From assembly GCA_025464645.1 (NCBI GenBank), contig JAODGF010000053.1, positions 1 to 18,489 on the forward strand: a stretch of DNA of 18,489 nucleotides. Reading direction: 5' to 3'. The DNA comes from Methanosarcinales archaeon (GTDB taxonomy: Archaea > Halobacteriota > Syntropharchaeia > Alkanophagales > Methanospirareceae). Position numbers and translations under genes: made by a program. The notes below the pieces were generated by a model. It ran no database searches. It was not told the DNA's origin and saw nothing but the letters and a program-made list of their open reading frames with translations. This document shows, piece after piece, positions 5,987 to 12,994 of the stretch; the stretch's first letter is position 1, and each line of letters opens with the position of its first letter.

Positions 5987-6955
5987 TTAATGTCCCTGTT
6001 GTGACTCCTTGCTTATATAAATAATCTCGGGTATTCCCGGCTCAGAATGGGACCTTATCGAGTGAGAGATTCTAACAAGCCTCTTCTTCGGTCCTGGAAC
6101 GCTTCCTTTCAGCAGGATATAATCGTTTCTCACGATTCCATACTTCAGGAAACCTCCTTTTGGTGTTATCTCTTCTCCATTCTCTCCTATCTTCAATACT
6201 CGCTTATTATACTCTGTCCGCTGTTGATATCCGGTCTGTCCAAGCTGAGGTATTCTCCATCTAACGCGCCGAGGTTTCCATGCGCCAATACAACCTACGT
6301 GGCGACCTCTTCCTGACCTCCGGGCTTTTGCATTCTGGATCATGACACCCCACCGCTTTACAGGTCCTTGTGTGCCTTTTCCCTCTGTCACCGCGGTGAC
6401 ATCTACAAAATCCCCCTCTTTTAAGATGTCTTTCGCTCTTATCTCTTTTCCAAACACTTCTCGTGCATATTCAAGGTCTTTTTCTATATCCCCACTCATC
6501 TTTATCTCCATTATTTCGTGCTTCTTCTTCGGCACCCCGCTCACGATTTCGGGTAATGTAGAAATTATCATGCTCAATGAAGGATCGTCCCCTGCTGAAC
6601 TTTTGATTATATCCGCTATTTTGTCCAGATTGCCGCCATTCTCCCCTCCCGCCCATACTTCCGTTACCGGTTTCTTTCCGTAGTGCGTTTTCTTATACAG
6701 ACGGAATCCTTCTACCCTTATAGGTGGTGTCTCTATTATCGTAGCAGGAACGGAAATCTCCATCCCCTTTGTCAAGCTGTGAGGAATATTATCAGTCAGA
6801 ACGAGGTGCGTCATCCCCGCTTTATAGCCCACAAACCCCTGTATTTTCCTACCTGCTACTATCTCTTCCCTTTTTATTCTGCATTTCTCACTTCTTGCTC
6901 GCTTCCTTGGCGAGAAAGCAAGTGAGCCTCTCCTTGGTCTGTGTCTCTTTGACAT
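5987..6955 (-). CDS. rpl3: large ribosomal subunit protein uL3
   Basis: The 322-residue archaeal uL3 begins MSKRHRPRRGSLAFSPRKRA. It contains GFVGYKAGMTHL, the VTEGKGTQGPVKRWGV loop, GRGRHVGCIGAWKPRRVRW and the C-terminal GIVRNDYILLKGSVPGPKKRLVRI. Its internal loops reach the peptidyl-transferase centre. It is the first gene of the ribosomal cluster, with tRNA-Leu(GAG) divergent 97 nt away. No clear TATA box at the expected distance is obvious. Confidence 0.98.
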   Translation of the reverse strand: MSKRHRPRRGSLAFSPRKRARSEKCRIKREEIVAGRKIQGFVGYKAGMTHLVLTDNIPHSLTKGMEISVPATIIETPPIRVEGFRLYKKTHYGKKPVTEVWAGGENGGNLDKIADIIKSSAGDDPSLSMIISTLPEIVSGVPKKKHEIMEIKMSGDIEKDLEYAREVFGKEIRAKDILKEGDFVDVTAVTEGKGTQGPVKRWGVMIQNAKARRSGRGRHVGCIGAWKPRRVRWRIPQLGQTGYQQRTEYNKRVLKIGENGEEITPKGGFLKYGIVRNDYILLKGSVPGPKKRLVRISHSIRSHSEPGIPEIIYISKESQQGH

Positions 6956-6986
6956 TTTTACTTTTGGTATATTATGCTAACTTTAG

Positions 6987-7004
6987 TAGTTAAACTTAGT
7001 TAAA
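6987..7004. repeat. direct repeat TAGTTAAA x2 between rpl3 and tRNA-Leu(GAG)
   Basis: TAGTTAAA occurs at 6987-6994 and again at 6997-7004, ten bases apart. The copies sit in the 97-nt AT-rich divergent region between the rpl3 start and tRNA-Leu(GAG). One-turn spacing could mean paired binding sites for a regulator or initiation factors. In AT-rich DNA this could also be chance. Confidence 0.4.
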
Positions 7005-7052
7005 TTTTTTCTTTTAGTACGGCTTTTCTTTCTTGAAAAGAGAAAAAGGGTT

Positions 7053-7135
7053 GCGGAGGTTGCCAAGAGGACAAAGGCGCAGCGTTGAGGTCGCTGTCCC
7101 GAAGGGGTTCGGGGGTTCAAATCCCCTCCTCCGCA
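7053..7135 (+). tRNA. tRNA-Leu (anticodon GAG)
   Basis: The acceptor stem GCGGAGG (7053-7059) pairs with CCTCCGC (7128-7134), with discriminator A at 7135. The T arm is GGGGG/TTCAAAT/CCCCT-type, and a class II variable arm is present. The anticodon stem CAGCG/CGCTG encloses loop TTGAGGT, giving anticodon GAG at 7087-7089, which reads CUC and CUU. CCA is not encoded and no intron is present. A short inverted repeat, CTTTTC/GAAAAG (7023-7040), lies just upstream. It shares the 14-base string CCCGAAGGGGTTCG with tRNA-Leu(CAA) at the other end of the ribosomal block. Confidence 0.95.
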
Positions 7136-7180
7136 TTCAAAAAAATGCTATTGACGCTTTTATTCTACTAAGGAAGGGGG

Positions 7181-7188
7181 TTTATTTA
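7181..7188 (+). promoter_or_regulatory. candidate ftsZ promoter (TATA-like)
   Basis: TTTATTTA lies between tRNA-Leu(GAG) and ftsZ, 58-65 nt before the ftsZ ATG. A start site about 25 nt downstream would give a leader of roughly 35 nt including the GAAGGAG SD. The match is moderate. Read-through from the tRNA is the alternative. Confidence 0.3.
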
Positions 7189-7233
7189 ATAGCGAAAAAA
7201 ACTAAAATTGATTTGGGTTGGATTAATAGCGAA
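7186..7233 (+). repeat. 11-bp direct repeat in the ftsZ leader
   Basis: TTAATAGCGAA is found exactly at 7186-7196 and 7223-7233, 37 bp apart start to start. The first overlaps the candidate TATA element and the second ends within the region of the ftsZ SD. A close relative, GGTTTATTTATAGCG, lies directly before the pyrB ATG. Possible regulator-binding sites; not proven. Confidence 0.45.
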
Positions 7234-7245
7234 GGAGAAGAAAAG

Positions 7246-8316
7246 ATGAAACAAATTGAAAGTGGAGTGGTTTCGGGAGGAGAAGAAGTAAAGACACAGG
7301 GGAATGAGGAATTAGAGGAGATATTGGAAAGGTCGAGAACAGTCATAAAGGTAATTGGATGTGGTGGAAGCGGGACAAATACGATACAGCGGATGACAGA
7401 GGAAGGCATTTTTGGCGCTGAGCTATTTGCTTTGAACACTGACGCCCAGCATTTGTTGTTTTCAAAAGTGGAGAGAAAGTTATTGATAGGAAAGAAGACA
7501 ACTCGTGGACTTGGAGCAGGGAGTATCCCGCGATTAGGAGAAGAAGCGGCGAAGGAGAACGAAGATGATATAAAATCAATTATTGAGGGTGCGGATATGG
7601 TTTTTGTAACCTGCGGATTAGGCGGCGGCACCGGGACAGGGGCAGCGCCAGTAGTCGCACAAGCAGCGCAAGATGCGGGTGCTCTTACCATTGGTGTGGT
7701 GACCTTACCTTTCAGTGCAGAAGGGGAGGTAAGAATTGAGAACATGGATACGGGACTTGAAACGCTGCGTGAACATACCGACACCCTAATTGTGATACCT
7801 AATGACAAGTTATTGGATGTAGTTCCCAGGTTGCCATTGAACGATGCGTTTAGAGTCGCCGATGATGTATTGATGCGCGCAGTTAAGGGAATAACGGAGC
7901 TGATAACAAAGCCCGGTCTCATAAATCTGGACTTCGCTGATGTGAGAACGGTGATGAAAGATGGAGGAATGGCAATGATAGGGTTTGGTGAATCAGATGG
8001 TCAGAATAAAGCAATAGACTCGGTGAGAAAGGCATTAAGCTCTCCTTTACTTGAAGTTGACGTGTCAGAAGCGAAATCAGCACTGGTAAACGTGACTGGT
8101 GGAGATGACATGACCGTAGAGGAAGCAGAAGGAGCGCTTCAGGAAGTATACAGAATGATGAACTCAGATGCAAGAATAATTTGGGGCGTGCAGCTAAGTC
8201 CAGAACTGAAGAACACGATGAGAACCCTGCTCGTTGTTACTGGTGTAAAGTCAGAGCAAATATATGCTCGAAAAGAGCTGAAAAAAGAGAAATACGGTAT
8301 TGAGATAGTGCGTTAG
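7246..8316 (+). CDS. ftsZ: cell-division GTPase FtsZ
   Basis: The 356-residue tubulin-family GTPase forms the archaeal division ring. It shows GCGGSGTNTI (residues 38-47), the GTP-binding signature GGGTGTG at 126-132, and the catalytic T7 loop NLDFADVR at 227-234, so it should both bind and hydrolyse GTP. After about residue 340 it ends quickly in a basic/acidic tail. The start at 7246 is chosen because GAAGGAG lies just upstream; a longer in-frame extension to 7033 would run through tRNA-Leu and is rejected. It heads the tight ftsZ-secE-spt5 run that is standard in Euryarchaeota. One FtsZ gene is seen; whether a second paralogue exists elsewhere cannot be told. Confidence 0.98.
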   Translation: MKQIESGVVSGGEEVKTQGNEELEEILERSRTVIKVIGCGGSGTNTIQRMTEEGIFGAELFALNTDAQHLLFSKVERKLLIGKKTTRGLGAGSIPRLGEEAAKENEDDIKSIIEGADMVFVTCGLGGGTGTGAAPVVAQAAQDAGALTIGVVTLPFSAEGEVRIENMDTGLETLREHTDTLIVIPNDKLLDVVPRLPLNDAFRVADDVLMRAVKGITELITKPGLINLDFADVRTVMKDGGMAMIGFGESDGQNKAIDSVRKALSSPLLEVDVSEAKSALVNVTGGDDMTVEEAEGALQEVYRMMNSDARIIWGVQLSPELKNTMRTLLVVTGVKSEQIYARKELKKEKYGIEIVR

Positions 8317-8325
8317 GTTAATATA

Positions 8326-8514
8326 ATGCGAATGAAGGTCGAAGACATATCGAAAAAGTTGAATGAATACGTGAGAATACTGAAATTAGCGAAGAGACCA
8401 AAAAGGGAGGAGTTTTTTAAGATCTCTAAGATTGCAGGTGCCGCGATGGCACTAATTGGCATCATAGGTTTTTCTATCTATCTTCTGATGTCGGTCTTAC
8501 CAAAGGCGGTTTGA
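8326..8514 (+). CDS. secE: protein translocase subunit SecE (Sec61 gamma)
   Basis: The 62-residue protein has an amphipathic N-terminal half (VEDISKKLNEYVRILKLAKRPKREEFF in part) followed by a single membrane span at about residues 36-58. This is the size and topology of archaeal SecE. It clamps SecY in the translocon. It lies 9 nt after ftsZ and 3 nt before spt5. A second in-frame ATG at 8332 is an equally possible start, since no strong SD separates them. Confidence 0.93.
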   Translation: MRMKVEDISKKLNEYVRILKLAKRPKREEFFKISKIAGAAMALIGIIGFSIYLLMSVLPKAV

Positions 8515-8517
8515 GCT

Positions 8518-8991
8518 ATGGTCACAAATACGGTATACGCGGTAAAAACAACGGTAAATCAGGAACAGGCAGTTGCAAATCTGGTGGTGAGTGCACTAAA
8601 AGATAAAGGAAAAGCAGAGCATGGAATAAAGGCGATTTTAGTGCCTGAGGAGCTGAAGGGATATGTACTGATAGAAGCTTCTTTTTCTGAGGCAATAGAA
8701 CAGATAATTCAAAATATCCCTCATGCACGGGGATTGGTCAAGGGAGATATACAATTAGGGGAGGTAGAACATTTCCTCGCGCCTAAACCATCGGTAACAG
8801 GGATAGTAGAGGGAAGTATAATAGAGATAGTCTCCGGACCGTTCAAAGGTGAGAAAGCAAGGGTGAAAAAAGTCGACGAGACGCATGAAGAGCTTACTAT
8901 TGAACTATTTGAAGCGATGGTCCCGATACCCATCACTGTTAGAGGGGACAGTGTAAGGGTCCTGAGCAGAGAGGAGAAAAATGAACGATAA
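8518..8991 (+). CDS. spt5: transcription elongation factor Spt5 (NusG family)
   Basis: The 157-residue protein has the NGN domain (VYAVKTTVNQEQAVANLV, GYVLIEASFSEAI, IPHARGLVKG) in residues 1-90 and a KOW domain after it (VEGSIIEIVSGPFKGEKARV). Archaeal Spt5 binds the RNA polymerase clamp with Spt4 and promotes processive elongation. It follows secE by 3 nt and overlaps the glycosyltransferase gene by 11 nt. In many archaea the genes for L11, L1, L10 and L12 follow directly; here they are replaced by surface-glycosylation and histidine genes. Confidence 0.96.
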   Translation: MVTNTVYAVKTTVNQEQAVANLVVSALKDKGKAEHGIKAILVPEELKGYVLIEASFSEAIEQIIQNIPHARGLVKGDIQLGEVEHFLAPKPSVTGIVEGSIIEIVSGPFKGEKARVKKVDETHEELTIELFEAMVPIPITVRGDSVRVLSREEKNER

Positions 8992-9880
8992 AGAAGTTTG
9001 TATCTTAATACCGACCTTGGACGAGGAAGAAACAATAGGCATGGTTATAAGTGGGTTCAAAAGCGAAGGATTTGAAAATATCTTCGTCATGGATGGAAAT
9101 AGCGAGGATTCGACAAGAGAGATAGCAAAGAGAGCAGGTGCGAGGGTAGAGATTCAGCGAGGGAGAGGGAAAGGTGCGGCGGTTAAGCAGGCTTTTGAAC
9201 TTATAGAAGATGAGATAATTGTGATAGTTGATGGTGATGGGACCTATTCACCCTCGGAGGTGAGAAGATTACTTGACCCGATAGTCAAAGGCGAGGCAGA
9301 GCATGTTATCGGCAACCGATTTGCATACGGAGGAGCATTTGCTAAACTTCACAGACTTGGAAACTGGGTGTTGAACAAGATTTTTGGCTTCGGCTACGGC
9401 ATAAGATTGAATGATATTTTATCAGGCTATCGGGCACTTACGAGAGATGCAGTGAAAAAGATGAATCTCGAAATGGAAGGGTTTGAAATAGAAGCAGAAA
9501 TGGCAATAGAGTCAGTAAAAAAGGGCATCAGGATAAAAGAAGTTCCAATAAGATATGAAAAAAGGAGGGGGAGATCAAAACTCAATTTTATCCGCGATGG
9601 CTCAAAAATAGCCTATACGCTCTACGTACTTGCAAGAACACATAACCCTATCTTCTATTTCGGCATCATTGGCTTCTTATTTATAGCTGTTGGCATCCTA
9701 TCAGGCATTTACGTTGTGCTGGAATGGTTCAAGGGGATAACACACGTGCCTCTTGCCGTGCTTACATCTTTATTGATTGTTTCAGGCGTGCAGTTCCTTA
9801 TATTTGGATTATTTGGCGATTTGGTGGTGACATTGCAGAAAGAAGCGATAGAAGCATTGAGAGGTGAGGGAAAGAAGTGA
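8981..9880 (+). CDS. aglJ: AglJ-like family 2 glycosyltransferase (dolichol-phosphate sugar transfer)
   Basis: The 299-residue GT-A enzyme has N-terminal VCILIPTLDEEETIG, the DGN turn at residues 38-40, the metal-binding DGDG at 84-87, EHVIGNRF at 107-114 and NDILSGYR at 144-151. Two C-terminal membrane spans follow at about 223-246 and 255-285. This layout and the motifs resemble the haloarchaeal AglJ group, which adds the first sugar to dolichol phosphate for S-layer N-glycosylation. A dolichol-phosphate mannose synthase role is the main alternative. It overlaps spt5 by 11 nt and hisI by 4 nt. A likely acceptor type, an Asn-sequon-rich surface protein, is encoded at the right end of the window. 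Confidence 0.85.
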   Translation: MNDKEVCILIPTLDEEETIGMVISGFKSEGFENIFVMDGNSEDSTREIAKRAGARVEIQRGRGKGAAVKQAFELIEDEIIVIVDGDGTYSPSEVRRLLDPIVKGEAEHVIGNRFAYGGAFAKLHRLGNWVLNKIFGFGYGIRLNDILSGYRALTRDAVKKMNLEMEGFEIEAEMAIESVKKGIRIKEVPIRYEKRRGRSKLNFIRDGSKIAYTLYVLARTHNPIFYFGIIGFLFIAVGILSGIYVVLEWFKGITHVPLAVLTSLLIVSGVQFLIFGLFGDLVVTLQKEAIEALRGEGKK

Positions 9881-10242
9881 AAAAGGAAGAGAAGGAATTG
9901 ATGCATGCGATAGCACAGGATTATAAAACTGGAGAGGTTCTCATGCTTGCGCACATGGACGAAGAAGCGCTGAGGCTTAGCATAGAGACAGGGAAGGCGC
10001 ACTACTGGAGCAGGAGCAGGGGTAAACTATGGAAGAAGGGAGAGGTTTCAGGTAACGAGCAGATAATAAAAGATATTTTTATAGATTGCGATGAAGATGC
10101 AATCCTGTTGAAAGTGGAGCAGATAGGTGGTGCATGTCATACCGGATACCGGTCTTGCTTTTACCGCAGGATAAACGGGGAGATAGTAGGTGAAAAGGTC
10201 TTTGACCCTGAGGAGAAATATGGTAAGAAGGAGAGTAAATGA
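9877..10242 (+). CDS. hisI: phosphoribosyl-AMP cyclohydrolase
   Basis: The 121-residue enzyme catalyses the third step of histidine synthesis, opening the ring of PR-AMP. Seen motifs are AIAQDYKTGEVLMLAHM, AHYWSRSRGKLWKKGE, the metal site DCDED at residues 70-74, and GGACHTGYRSCFYR with Cys87 and Cys94; with Cys71 these are the zinc ligands. The start is GTG, overlapping the stop of the glycosyltransferase as GTGA. The N terminus is slightly shorter than usual but includes the first conserved strand. No other his gene is nearby, consistent with scattered his genes in archaea. Confidence 0.95.
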   Translation: MKKEEKELMHAIAQDYKTGEVLMLAHMDEEALRLSIETGKAHYWSRSRGKLWKKGEVSGNEQIIKDIFIDCDEDAILLKVEQIGGACHTGYRSCFYRRINGEIVGEKVFDPEEKYGKKESK

Positions 10243-10281
10243 GTGGTTTAGCGGTTATTTTTCCATTGTGATAGATACCTT

Positions 10282-10290
10282 TTTATATAT
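10282..10290 (+). promoter_or_regulatory. promoter (TATA box) of alba
   Basis: TTTATATAT is an excellent archaeal box A, centred about 36 nt before the alba GTG start. It predicts a start site near 10311, beside the GGTGAT SD at 10311-10316. A short T-rich stretch upstream may end the hisI transcript. Confidence 0.65.
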
Positions 10291-10321
10291 CCATAACCTA
10301 TCTTCAAAGTGGTGATGCAAA

Positions 10322-10600
10322 GTGCCAGAAGACAACGTGATATATATCGGAAACAAGCCTGTGATGAGTTATGTCCTGGCGGTAGTGACGCAGTTCAACA
10401 ACGGCTTTGACGACGTGGTGATAAAGGCGAGAGGAAGAGCGATTTCAAGGGCTGTGGATACCGCGGAAGTGGTGAAGAACAAGTTCATGCCGAACGTGGA
10501 AATAAGGGACATACAAATAGGGACAGAAACGATAGAGGGAGAAGGAGGAGATAAGGCAAACGTATCCTCAATGGAAATAACAATGAAGACAAAGGCGTAA
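10322..10600 (+). CDS. albA: DNA/RNA-binding chromatin protein Alba
   Basis: The 92-residue protein is nearly a textbook Alba: IGNKPVMSYVLAVVTQF with the DNA-contacting Lys, VVIKARGRAISRAVDTAEVV, and KFMPNVEIRDIQIGTE. Alba dimers coat DNA and bind RNA; in some archaea affinity is tuned by Lys modification. The GTG start is chosen because GGTGAT (complementary to the 16S tail) lies 5 nt upstream and the product begins at the family N terminus. It is a single-gene unit, with a strong TATA box before it and a hairpin plus T tract after it, as expected for an abundant protein. Confidence 0.97.
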   Translation: MPEDNVIYIGNKPVMSYVLAVVTQFNNGFDDVVIKARGRAISRAVDTAEVVKNKFMPNVEIRDIQIGTETIEGEGGDKANVSSMEITMKTKA

Positions 10601-10620
10601 GGAGAGAAAGCGAATATTTA

Positions 10621-10674
10621 AGAAAAAGGAAGACTTTTTCTCCTGTTTTTATTTTTCCCCTTTTTTATTTTTTA
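10621..10674 (+). terminator. hairpin and T-rich terminator after alba
   Basis: AGAAAAAG (10621-10628) and CTTTTTCT (10634-10641) form a perfect 8-bp stem with a 5-nt loop. They are followed by four T runs within about 30 nt. Oligo-T tracts are sufficient for archaeal termination; the added stem is A/U-rich and may stabilise the 3' end. Confidence 0.6.
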
Positions 10675-10691
10675 GTGGTTTATTTATAGCG

Positions 10692-11624
10692 ATGTTCACT
10701 AAAGGGCATATTATTTCGACACGCGAGTTCTCAAAGGAAGAGATAGATTATGTATTAAGCAGAGCAGAAGAGCTGGAGGTATATGCACGGGCGCAGACGC
10801 AGGGCGGAAGGGGAAAAAAAAGCGATTTGTTAGAAGGAAAAATACTCGCAAATCTCTTTTACGAACCAAGCACCCGGACAAGATTCTCTTTTGAAACGGC
10901 GATGAAGAGATTAGGCGGTGAGGTGATAAACTTATCTTCAACAGAAGCAAGTTCGGTGGCTAAGGGTGAAAATTTAGCAGATACAATAAGGATTGTATCG
11001 AGATACTGTGACGTAATAGCGCTGAGGCATCCACAGGAGGGAGCATCGCGAATGGCTGCTTCTTTCTCCTCTGTCCCGGTAATAAATGCAGGCGATGGTG
11101 CGGGGCAGCATCCTACGCAGACCTTGCTCGATTTGTACACGATAAAAAGGGAAGGACTGCTCGATGACCTCAGGATTGCGCTGATAGGGGACTTGAAATA
11201 CGGAAGGACAGTGCATTCCTTAGCTTATGCGCTATCTTTATACAGAGCAGCGCTATTTTTTGTATCACCAGAAGCATTAAGAATGCCAGAGGAGATAAAG
11301 TTGGACCTGAAGGAATCGGGAGCCGAAGTTTTTGAAGCCGTAGATATAAAGGAAGTTATAAAAGAAGTGAACGTATTATACGTAACGAGAATACAAAAGG
11401 AAAGGTTTCCAGATCCTGCTGAATATAGCAAAGTTGCTGGAACTTATCGTATAAACACTGAACTTATAAAGGAGAATGAGGATGTGATAATCATGCATCC
11501 ACTTCCAAAAGTAGATGAGATAGATGCGGAAGTGGACGGGACGAGAAATGCGAAGTACTTCCTTCAAGCATTTTATGGTGTTCCCGTGAGAATGGCTGTT
11601 CTCTCTATACTGTTAGGAAAATAA
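10692..11624 (+). CDS. pyrB: aspartate carbamoyltransferase catalytic subunit
   Basis: The 310-residue enzyme joins carbamoyl phosphate and aspartate in pyrimidine synthesis. Visible active-site elements are STRTR at residues 60-64, Lys91 in the 80s-type loop, HPTQ at 140-143, the Arg in VTRIQKERF and HPLPKVDEI at 269-277. All key residues are present. The start matches the family N terminus (KGHIISTREFSKEEIDYVL). The regulatory chain pyrI, normally next to pyrB in archaea, is absent; glyA follows after 2 nt. Either pyrI is elsewhere or this enzyme works without it. Confidence 0.97.
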   Translation: MFTKGHIISTREFSKEEIDYVLSRAEELEVYARAQTQGGRGKKSDLLEGKILANLFYEPSTRTRFSFETAMKRLGGEVINLSSTEASSVAKGENLADTIRIVSRYCDVIALRHPQEGASRMAASFSSVPVINAGDGAGQHPTQTLLDLYTIKREGLLDDLRIALIGDLKYGRTVHSLAYALSLYRAALFFVSPEALRMPEEIKLDLKESGAEVFEAVDIKEVIKEVNVLYVTRIQKERFPDPAEYSKVAGTYRINTELIKENEDVIIMHPLPKVDEIDAEVDGTRNAKYFLQAFYGVPVRMAVLSILLGK

Positions 11625-11626
11625 AC

Positions 11627-12898
11627 ATGCAAGAGGAGATAGAAGGTGTTATGGATGCGGTGAGGAAGCATCACAAACTGTTTGAAAATGCACTGCCGCT
11701 CATAGCGAGCGAGAACATTACAAGTAATACAGTAAGAATACTCCTTGCTTCTGACCTATCGCATAGATATGCAGAAGGGGACGTCGGGAACAGGTTTTAC
11801 CAGGGATGCAAATACATAGACGAGATAGAGAAGCTCACGATAAGGTATGCGAAGGAGCTTTTCGAGGTGGAGCATGTGAATGTAAAGCCAACCTCAGGAG
11901 TAAATGCGAATATCGCGGCTCTTTTTGCTCTTACTTCACCGGGGAATAAGATAATGGCGCTGTCCGTACAGGATGGGGGTCATATAAGCCATTCGAGGTA
12001 TTCAGTGCCTTCGATACGGGATTTAAAATTAAAAAATCTTCCCTTTGATCCGCAAGAGATGAATATAGATAGGGACAGGATGGTGAGGGAGATAAAGAAA
12101 TATAAACCAGAGCTAATATTACTCGGCGGCAGTCTATTTCTTTTCCCACATCCTATTTTGGAGGCGAGAGAGGCTGCGGATGAAGTGGATGCGAAGATAG
12201 TGTACGATGCCTCTCATGTACTGGGTCTCATCGCCGGTAAGAGATTTCAAGACCCGTTGAGGGAAGGGGCGGATGTAGTCACGAGCAGCACGCATAAAAC
12301 CTTTCCTGGTCCTCAAGGTGCGATAATACTGTGTGGCAATAGCCTGAGCGAAGGAATAGATAAAGCGGTGTTCCCGGGAACGGTGAGCAACCATCATCTG
12401 CATCACGTTGCCGGGTTGGCAGTTACATTAGTGGAGATGAAACATTTTGCCGCGGAGTATGCATCGCAGATACTATCAAATGCAAAAGCATTAGCAGAGG
12501 GTTTATACGAGGAAGGATTCGAGGTTTTATGCGAGCATAAAGGTTTTACCGAATCGCATCAAATTGCGGTTGACGTTCGTGACTACGGTGGTGGGGATGC
12601 GGTTGCAAGGAAATTAGAAAAAGCGAATATAATAACAAATAAGAACATGCTGCCTTTCGACAAAACTCCTGAAACGCCATCGGGTATCAGGCTGGGCGTG
12701 CAGGAGCTCACTCGAATAGGAATGAAGGAATCAGAGATGAGAGAGATAGCATCTTTTATAAAAAGGGTGGTGACAGAGGAGGAAGGTGAGAATAGGGTAA
12801 AGGAAGAGGTCATAGAGTTAAGGAAGGTTTTTCAGCATGTGCAATATTGCTTTGATGGTGAAGATGCGTATAAATTTCCAGAAGCATTTTCTTTCTAA
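11627..12898 (+). CDS. glyA: serine hydroxymethyltransferase
   Basis: This 423-residue PLP enzyme interconverts serine and glycine with transfer of a one-carbon unit to a tetrahydropterin. It shows IASENITSN near the start, HRYAEGDVGNRFYQG, YDASHVLG with the PLP-contacting Asp194 and His197, and the PLP lysine Lys224 in SSTHKTFPGPQG. The sequence looks like an archaeal SHMT, for which tetrahydromethanopterin is the usual carrier; that is inferred. It sits 2 nt after pyrB, so both are probably one transcript. Its C terminus is complete. Confidence 0.96.
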   Translation: MQEEIEGVMDAVRKHHKLFENALPLIASENITSNTVRILLASDLSHRYAEGDVGNRFYQGCKYIDEIEKLTIRYAKELFEVEHVNVKPTSGVNANIAALFALTSPGNKIMALSVQDGGHISHSRYSVPSIRDLKLKNLPFDPQEMNIDRDRMVREIKKYKPELILLGGSLFLFPHPILEAREAADEVDAKIVYDASHVLGLIAGKRFQDPLREGADVVTSSTHKTFPGPQGAIILCGNSLSEGIDKAVFPGTVSNHHLHHVAGLAVTLVEMKHFAAEYASQILSNAKALAEGLYEEGFEVLCEHKGFTESHQIAVDVRDYGGGDAVARKLEKANIITNKNMLPFDKTPETPSGIRLGVQELTRIGMKESEMREIASFIKRVVTEEEGENRVKEEVIELRKVFQHVQYCFDGEDAYKFPEAFSF

Positions 12899-12927
12899 CC
12901 AGCTAAGAAAGAAGTGCAATAAATAAA

Positions 12928-12957
12928 TAAAAATAAAAAAAGATAAAAATAAAAAAG
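12928..12957 (+). repeat. A-rich direct repeat upstream of the coiled-coil gene
   Basis: TAAAAATAAAAAAAG (12928-12942) is repeated as TAAAAATAAAAAAG (12944-12957), 16 nt apart. The copies lie immediately before the candidate TATA box of the next gene. They may form a bent upstream element, or they may be simple low-complexity DNA. Confidence 0.45.
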
Positions 12958-12967
12958 CATTTATAAA
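12958..12967 (+). promoter_or_regulatory. candidate promoter (TATA box) of the coiled-coil gene
   Basis: CATTTATAAAG contains box A TTTATAAA, about 30 nt upstream of the ATG at 12995. The predicted start site is within about 10 nt of the ATG. There is no SD, so a leaderless or near-leaderless transcript is likely. Confidence 0.5.
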
Positions 12968-12994
12968 GGATAGGCACAAGTGATATAAACAAGA

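Noticed and set aside
4709..6004. Plus-strand open frame of 431 codons
   Set aside because: It is antisense to rpl2, rpl23 and rpl4, all firmly identified; its Ser/Leu/Phe-rich composition is that of a reverse reading of basic proteins.
7033..7245. In-frame extension of ftsZ upstream to an ATG at 7033
   Set aside because: It would translate through tRNA-Leu(GAG) (7053-7135). The ATG at 7246 has a good SD and gives a normal FtsZ length.
7182..7922. Minus-strand open frame of 246 codons opposite ftsZ
   Set aside because: It lies wholly antisense to ftsZ and shows no recognisable motif.
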